From: Sphingopyxis sp.
GTDB lineage: Bacteria > Pseudomonadota > Alphaproteobacteria > Sphingomonadales > Sphingomonadaceae
Direction: 5' to 3'
Assembly (NCBI RefSeq): GCF_016463645.1
Contig: NZ_JAEMQX010000001.1
Span: 8,441 to 72,440 of the forward strand
DNA: 64,000 bases
This document shows positions 60,382 through 64,000 of this stretch, piece by piece. The notes beneath the pieces were generated by a model. That model saw only the letters and a list, made by a program, of their open reading frames with translations. It made no database searches and was not told the origin of the DNA. The first letter of the stretch is position 1. Every line of letters starts with the position of its first letter. The translations under genes and the position numbers were made by a program.

Positions 60382-60618
60382 TCAATAGCGCCAGATCTGC
60401 CACCACGGCGGGGGCGGCGTGGTGATCAGGATATGGACGGCGCGCGCAAACGCCTTCTCGATCTCTTCAATGCCCATGCCGTGTCTTTCGGCCAAATCCT
60501 CGTAGCCCGCGTTCTCGAACCGGATCGCAAGAAAGACGGCGCGATCGAACGGCTCCATTCGGCGGATCGCCCGCCGCGCGATCCGCAACCGCTTACTCCC
60601 GCTCCCGTTGCTGGACAT
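60382..60618 (-). CDS. Sigma-70 region 4-like small protein
   Basis: A 78-residue protein whose central part, RIARRAIRRMEPFDRAVFLA, then GYEDLAERHGMGIEEIEKAF, matches the promoter-binding region 4 of sigma factors, without region 2. The start is ATG 60618, with AGGAGG six bases upstream, a strong signal. It is divergent from the ECF sigma factor gene. It may be a regulatory stand-alone sigma fragment. Its role is unknown. Confidence 0.7.
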   Translation of the reverse strand: MSSNGSGSKRLRIARRAIRRMEPFDRAVFLAIRFENAGYEDLAERHGMGIEEIEKAFARAVHILITTPPPPWWQIWRY

Positions 60619-60995
60619 GATGATCCTCCTGCCAGACCGGCAGCCTGAGCGACCGCCACCACCTTTCTGACTCCCCCCCTTCACTCCCTGCATTCCGAAC
60701 AAGAAGCGCGCGCATCCCCTTGCTTTTCCGAGTGTCCGGGCACGATGAGGCATGGTCCGGCGGAAGTCTTGCTCTTGGAAAGCAATCGATTATGCTGAAC
60801 GGGCATCGGGCTGGCAGGCGGCGCGATGCCGGGGCTTGAGAACCCTTTGAGCAAAAACACCTGTTCGCCATCCTGTCCGGGTGGCCGTCGCGTATGTACA
60901 AGCCTTCGGGCTAAAGGCGACGGCGCACGCGCCTCAAGTGTGTTCTCAACACCCGGCTTTAGGCCGCCTTTCCTCCCGTCCGGGAAGGCGAGACA
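60619..60995. promoter_or_regulatory. Divergent region between the sigma-4-like gene and the FecI-type gene
   Basis: About 380 bases with no supported coding frame. Two modest inverted repeats are visible (GGCATCG/CGATGCC around 60806-60834 and CTAAAG/CTTTAG around 60914-60963). The promoters of both flanking genes must lie here, but no box was assigned. Confidence 0.35.
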
Positions 60996-61580
60996 ATGGA
61001 TTATGACGAAGAGGCTGCCGAAGCGCGCCGGCGAGCGGAGCCTGCATTTCAGATCGAAATCGATGACTGGGGCAACCAGCATAAGTCTGCGGCTATCGAA
61101 GCCATGTATCAAGAGCACCAGCCGCAACTTTCCCGTTTCCTGCGCCGACGGACGAATTCACAGGATGTCGGGGATCTGGTCCAGGAGTGCTTCCAACGCC
61201 TTGCCGCAAGCGGCGCGGATATTGTGTCGCGGATCGAAAAGCCCGGAGCCTATTTGGCACGAGCGGCACGCAACCTGCTCATCGAACGTGCCCATGTCGA
61301 CCGGCGTCGCTTCGCCTCGGCACATCATGAATATGACGATACCGAGCATCCAGGGTCCGACCCCCACGCCGCGCTCGAAGCAAGGGACATGATGCGCCGT
61401 GTCGAGGACCGTCTCGAACGCCTGAAACCGAAAACCCGCGACATCTTCCTGATGCACCGGTTCGAGGGTATGTCCTATGCCGAAATTGCGGCTGCAACAG
61501 GAATGAGCGAGAAGGGCGTGGAAAAGCAAATCGCCAAGGCCATGACGGCAATCCTTCGCGTAAAAGGTCCGCGGTCATGA
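60996..61580 (+). CDS. ECF sigma factor, FecI type
   Basis: A 194-residue extracytoplasmic-function sigma factor. Region 2 is YQEHQPQLSRFLRRRTNSQD, VGDLVQECFQRLAASGADIV; region 4 is RLERLKPKTRDIFLMHRFEG, MSYAEIAAATGMSEKGVEKQ. It would direct polymerase to the receptor operon when released by the FecR protein encoded next. ATG 60996 precedes fecR, whose ATG overlaps its stop. Confidence 0.92.
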   Translation: MDYDEEAAEARRRAEPAFQIEIDDWGNQHKSAAIEAMYQEHQPQLSRFLRRRTNSQDVGDLVQECFQRLAASGADIVSRIEKPGAYLARAARNLLIERAHVDRRRFASAHHEYDDTEHPGSDPHAALEARDMMRRVEDRLERLKPKTRDIFLMHRFEGMSYAEIAAATGMSEKGVEKQIAKAMTAILRVKGPRS

Positions 61581-62539
61581 GCCGCGAGGTACAAGCGGGA
61601 AAATGGTTCGCGCGCATGCGCGCGAGCGATGCGGCGGCTGATCGCGCGAAGTTCGATGCGTGGATGGCCGATCCCGAAAATGCCGCGGCCTATGCCGAGG
61701 CGGAAAAGCGCTGGGCGGCTCTCGATGTGAATGTCGCGGGCCGGATCAGGGCGCGTGCGCTGCGCCCTTCCGGATCAAACCGGCTACGCTGGGCAACGGC
61801 TTTCCTGCTCGTCGTCATGCTTGCCCTCGGAGGCGCCTGGTATGCCGGGCGTGCCGGGACCGGTCCGCAAATCGCGACCCGGTCCGTCGAGGGCGAAGCC
61901 GTTCGGCTGGTCGACGGCACATTGGTTGAACTCCTCGACGGAGCGAAGATCGAGACCAGATTTTCGGAGCGTGACAGGGAGGTCGTCATGACCGGCGGCC
62001 GTGCCCGTTTCACCGTAGCGCACGATGCCTCCCGGCCCTTTCGTGTCATCGCCGGGGGATCCGAAATTGTCGCACTCGGCACCATCTTCGAAGTCGATCT
62101 GACACGACGCAATCCGAGCGTCCGGCTGGTCAGCGGCTCTGTCGATGTGCGGGCGACAGCGCCCGGCGGACGCACGGTCAGACTGAACCCCGGCGACACG
62201 GTCGAGGTACAGGGCGGCGAACCGCTTCATCTGCCGCGCGGCGACGCCGCTCGGTCGACGCCCGACACGGCAATGACGCTACCCGTGGCAAACGTCCAAC
62301 CGACATCTCGGGTCGTCGCCGACAAGTTGCCGCTCAGCGAGGTCATCGATCAAGCGAACCGGGTGAACAGCAAGTCAATCCGGCTGGCTGACCCCGCGCT
62401 CGGATCGCTTGAGGTCACGGGCCGGTTCGATGTCACCGACAGCGCGTCGCTCGCGCGAAAACTCAGCGCGGTTTTCGGACTTTCGGCCCAAGAGAGTGAC
62501 GGCGCCATCATCCTGTCCCGAAAAAAAACGGGGGGATAA
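61577..62539 (+). CDS. FecR-type transmembrane anti-sigma factor
   Basis: A 320-residue protein. The N-terminal DUF4880-like region (AGKWFARMRASDAAADRAKF, MADPENAAAYAEAEKRW) is cytoplasmic, one membrane helix follows (WATAFLLVVMLALGGAWYAG), then the FecR domain (EGEAVRLVDGTLVELLDGAK, RFTVAHDASRPFRVIAGGSE) and a C-terminal region with LPLSEVIDQANRVNSKSI. It transmits signals from the receptor to the sigma factor. ATG 61577 overlaps the sigma stop by four bases. Confidence 0.93.
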   Translation: MSREVQAGKWFARMRASDAAADRAKFDAWMADPENAAAYAEAEKRWAALDVNVAGRIRARALRPSGSNRLRWATAFLLVVMLALGGAWYAGRAGTGPQIATRSVEGEAVRLVDGTLVELLDGAKIETRFSERDREVVMTGGRARFTVAHDASRPFRVIAGGSEIVALGTIFEVDLTRRNPSVRLVSGSVDVRATAPGGRTVRLNPGDTVEVQGGEPLHLPRGDAARSTPDTAMTLPVANVQPTSRVVADKLPLSEVIDQANRVNSKSIRLADPALGSLEVTGRFDVTDSASLARKLSAVFGLSAQESDGAIILSRKKTGG

Positions 62540-62597
62540 TTCAGCCGGCCTCGTCTCGCCCTTCCAGACGGCCATCACGGCCGCGCGGGAGGGAAAG

Positions 62598-64000
62598 ATG
62601 AGAGTGAGACTTCTGGCAGCTATCCTGGCTTCGACGGCTGCGACGATTGGGCTTCCAGTGCCCGCCGCCTCGGCTGAGACGGGCCAACAAAGCTATGACA
62701 TCGCGCCGCAGGATCTGGCGGACGCTTTGCGGCAATATTCCGAACTTTCGGGCCGGGACGTCATCGCCAATTCGGACGTTGTCGCGCGCAAGAAAAGCGC
62801 CCGGGTCAGCGGCACCTTCAACGCCGATGCGGCCCTGGCGCAGCTTCTGGCCGGCACCGAACTGGTCGCCGAAAGCGTGGACGGAACGCTCGTTATCCGC
62901 GAGGGAAAGGGCGACAGGTTCGCCGAAAGCTCGGCAAATCGCGGGACCGCGCAGAGTGATGACGCGCAGATCATTGTCACCGGTACCCGCATTCGCGGAG
63001 CCGGCCCGGTCGGCTCGCCCGTGACGATCGTGGATCGCGATGCGCTTGACCGGAGCGGGCGCACGACGCTCGCCGACTATCTTCAAACCATCCCGCAGAA
63101 TTTCTCGGGCGGCCCCAGTGAGGCCACATTTGGCGCGACCGCGCGAGGCAATGCGAACACAAATCTCAACTTCGGGTCGGGGATCAATTTGCGCGGTCTT
63201 GGCAGCGCCTCTACGCTCACCCTGTTCGACGGCGTTCGCCCGGCCATGGGCGGTGCCTGGGGTGCGTTTACCGATCTCTCCTTGATCCCCTCGTCCGCGA
63301 TCGACCGTATCGAGATACTGACCGACGGGGCGTCGGCCATTTACGGTTCGGACGCGGTAGCAGGCGTCGTCAATCTTCGCTTCCGCAATCGCTTCGAAGG
63401 TGCGGAGACGCGCATGCGAGCCGGGACGGCGGACGGCGATTTCAGCGAGATGCAGATCGCCCAGCTGCTCGGCAAAAAATGGAACAGCGGTCACCTCGTA
63501 CTCGCCGCCGAATATTACAGCCGCGGCAACCTGCCCGCAACGAAGCGGCGCTTCACCAGCGAAGATCTGCGCCCCGTAGGCGGCCCCGACCTTCGGTCGA
63601 ATTTCGCCAATCCCGGGACGATCCTTGCCGCCAATGGCCGCGTTTTCGCAATTCCCCCTGGACAGGACGGGCGGGGCCTCACCGCGGCCGATCTGATCGA
63701 GGGGAGCTTCAATCGCGCCGACGCGCAGCGGCTCGTCGACATCCTGCCGCGCCAACGCAGCCTCAGCTTCTATGCCTCAGCCGAACAGGAGATCGGGGCG
63801 ATCACCCTTTTTGCGCGGGGTCTCTATGCGGACAGGCGTTACCGTGTGAACCAGCGCCGGTTCGGACCCGTTCCCGTCACCGTCACGAGCGCCAATCCCT
63901 ATTATGTCGATCCGATCGGCACCGGTCAGCCGATCACGGTATTCTACGACCCGTCGGCCGATTTCGGTCCCGAGGGCGCGCGCGGTAGAGCGCGCGCCCT
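62598..64000 (+). CDS. TonB-dependent transducer-type receptor (partial, cut by window end)
   Basis: The frame runs past the end of the window. A signal peptide (MRVRLLAAILASTAATIGLP) is followed by an STN signalling domain (SYDIAPQDLADALRQYSELS, GTFNADAALAQLLAG), then a TonB-box region (QIIVTGTRIRGAGPVGSPVT), a plug (LADYLQTIPQNFSGG, GINLRGLGSASTLTLFDGVR, IEILTDGASAIYGSDAVAGV) and the start of the barrel. The STN domain and FecI-FecR neighbours show that it signals ligand occupancy to its own regulators. The start is ATG 62598, with GGGAGGG upstream. The ligand is unknown. Confidence 0.92.
   Translation, partial: MRVRLLAAILASTAATIGLPVPAASAETGQQSYDIAPQDLADALRQYSELSGRDVIANSDVVARKKSARVSGTFNADAALAQLLAGTELVAESVDGTLVIREGKGDRFAESSANRGTAQSDDAQIIVTGTRIRGAGPVGSPVTIVDRDALDRSGRTTLADYLQTIPQNFSGGPSEATFGATARGNANTNLNFGSGINLRGLGSASTLTLFDGVRPAMGGAWGAFTDLSLIPSSAIDRIEILTDGASAIYGSDAVAGVVNLRFRNRFEGAETRMRAGTADGDFSEMQIAQLLGKKWNSGHLVLAAEYYSRGNLPATKRRFTSEDLRPVGGPDLRSNFANPGTILAANGRVFAIPPGQDGRGLTAADLIEGSFNRADAQRLVDILPRQRSLSFYASAEQEIGAITLFARGLYADRRYRVNQRRFGPVPVTVTSANPYYVDPIGTGQPITVFYDPSADFGPEGARGRARA

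Noticed and set aside
1-64000. CRISPR array, tRNA, rRNA, integrase attachment site or replication origin
   Set aside because: No regularly spaced repeats, tRNA cloverleaf, rRNA segment, tyrosine integrase or iteron array was recognised by eye on either strand.

Overview
The window looks like DNA from a sphingomonad-type alphaproteobacterium (Sphingomonadaceae, e.g. Novosphingobium, Sphingobium or Sphingopyxis). The basis is the high GC content, the aromatic catabolic genes of the kind these bacteria carry, TonB-dependent receptors with a FecI/FecR pair, and a complete-looking F-type conjugation operon. It is probably part of a plasmid or integrative conjugative element, but no relaxase, coupling protein, origin or partition gene is present, so the replicon type cannot be decided. 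No rRNA, tRNA or CRISPR array was seen.

Bases 1-5350 are a graveyard of insertion sequences: an IS481-type 3' remnant, a truncated IS3 copy, a decayed IS200-type transposase, one complete IS3 element (1734-2992) and another decayed IS3 OrfB. A low-GC TetR regulator (3147-3734) sits among them.

Bases 5350-21160 form an aromatic degradation cluster in several transcription units. Leftward: C-C hydrolase, acyl-CoA ligase, TonB receptor, ferredoxin reductase. Divergent from it: an SDR diol dehydrogenase. Leftward: an IclR regulator. Divergent from that: hydratase, acylating acetaldehyde dehydrogenase and hydroxy-oxovalerate aldolase. Leftward again: a zinc-less MDR reductase, then LigA-like and LigB-like ring-cleavage subunits and the ring-hydroxylating oxygenase alpha and beta subunits. 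Read as a pathway: outer-membrane uptake, ring dihydroxylation, diol rearomatisation, extradiol cleavage by a two-subunit class III enzyme, hydrolysis to an acid (activated by the ligase) plus 2-hydroxypenta-2,4-dienoate, then pyruvate and acetyl-CoA. No ferredoxin gene is present. A near-identical 20-base element with palindromic ends lies upstream of both the hydrolase/SDR divergent pair and the ring-cleavage operon, and is the best candidate for a shared operator.

Bases 21160-31490 hold ordinary genes (NUDIX hydrolase, ABC1/UbiB-type kinase, MarR, GFA-fold protein) followed by a block of three mobile elements (IS66, an IS407-type IS3 element with a 4-base target duplication, and an IS3-group element with a 3-base duplication), then an XRE regulator.

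Bases 31840-56970 are an F-type type IV secretion operon in the order dsbC-like, pilin, traL, E, K, B, DNA methyltransferase, traV, traC, two small membrane proteins, traW, traU, a small coupled ORF, a Cys-rich traN-associated gene, traN, trbC, a pilin-peptidase-like gene, traF, a thioredoxin-like gene, traH, traG. Many junctions overlap by 1-30 bases. Two cargo genes are embedded antisense (an SRPBCC protein between traW and traU; an AAA ATPase before traH), and a strong intrinsic terminator splits the operon after traW. A convergent membrane protein next to traG is a candidate entry-exclusion protein.

Bases 57136-60618 are a stability cluster: MarR-like regulator, RHH/PIN pair, MNT-HEPN protein, ParDE, and two small genes. 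Bases 60996-64000 begin a FecI-FecR-TonB receptor system that runs off the window end.
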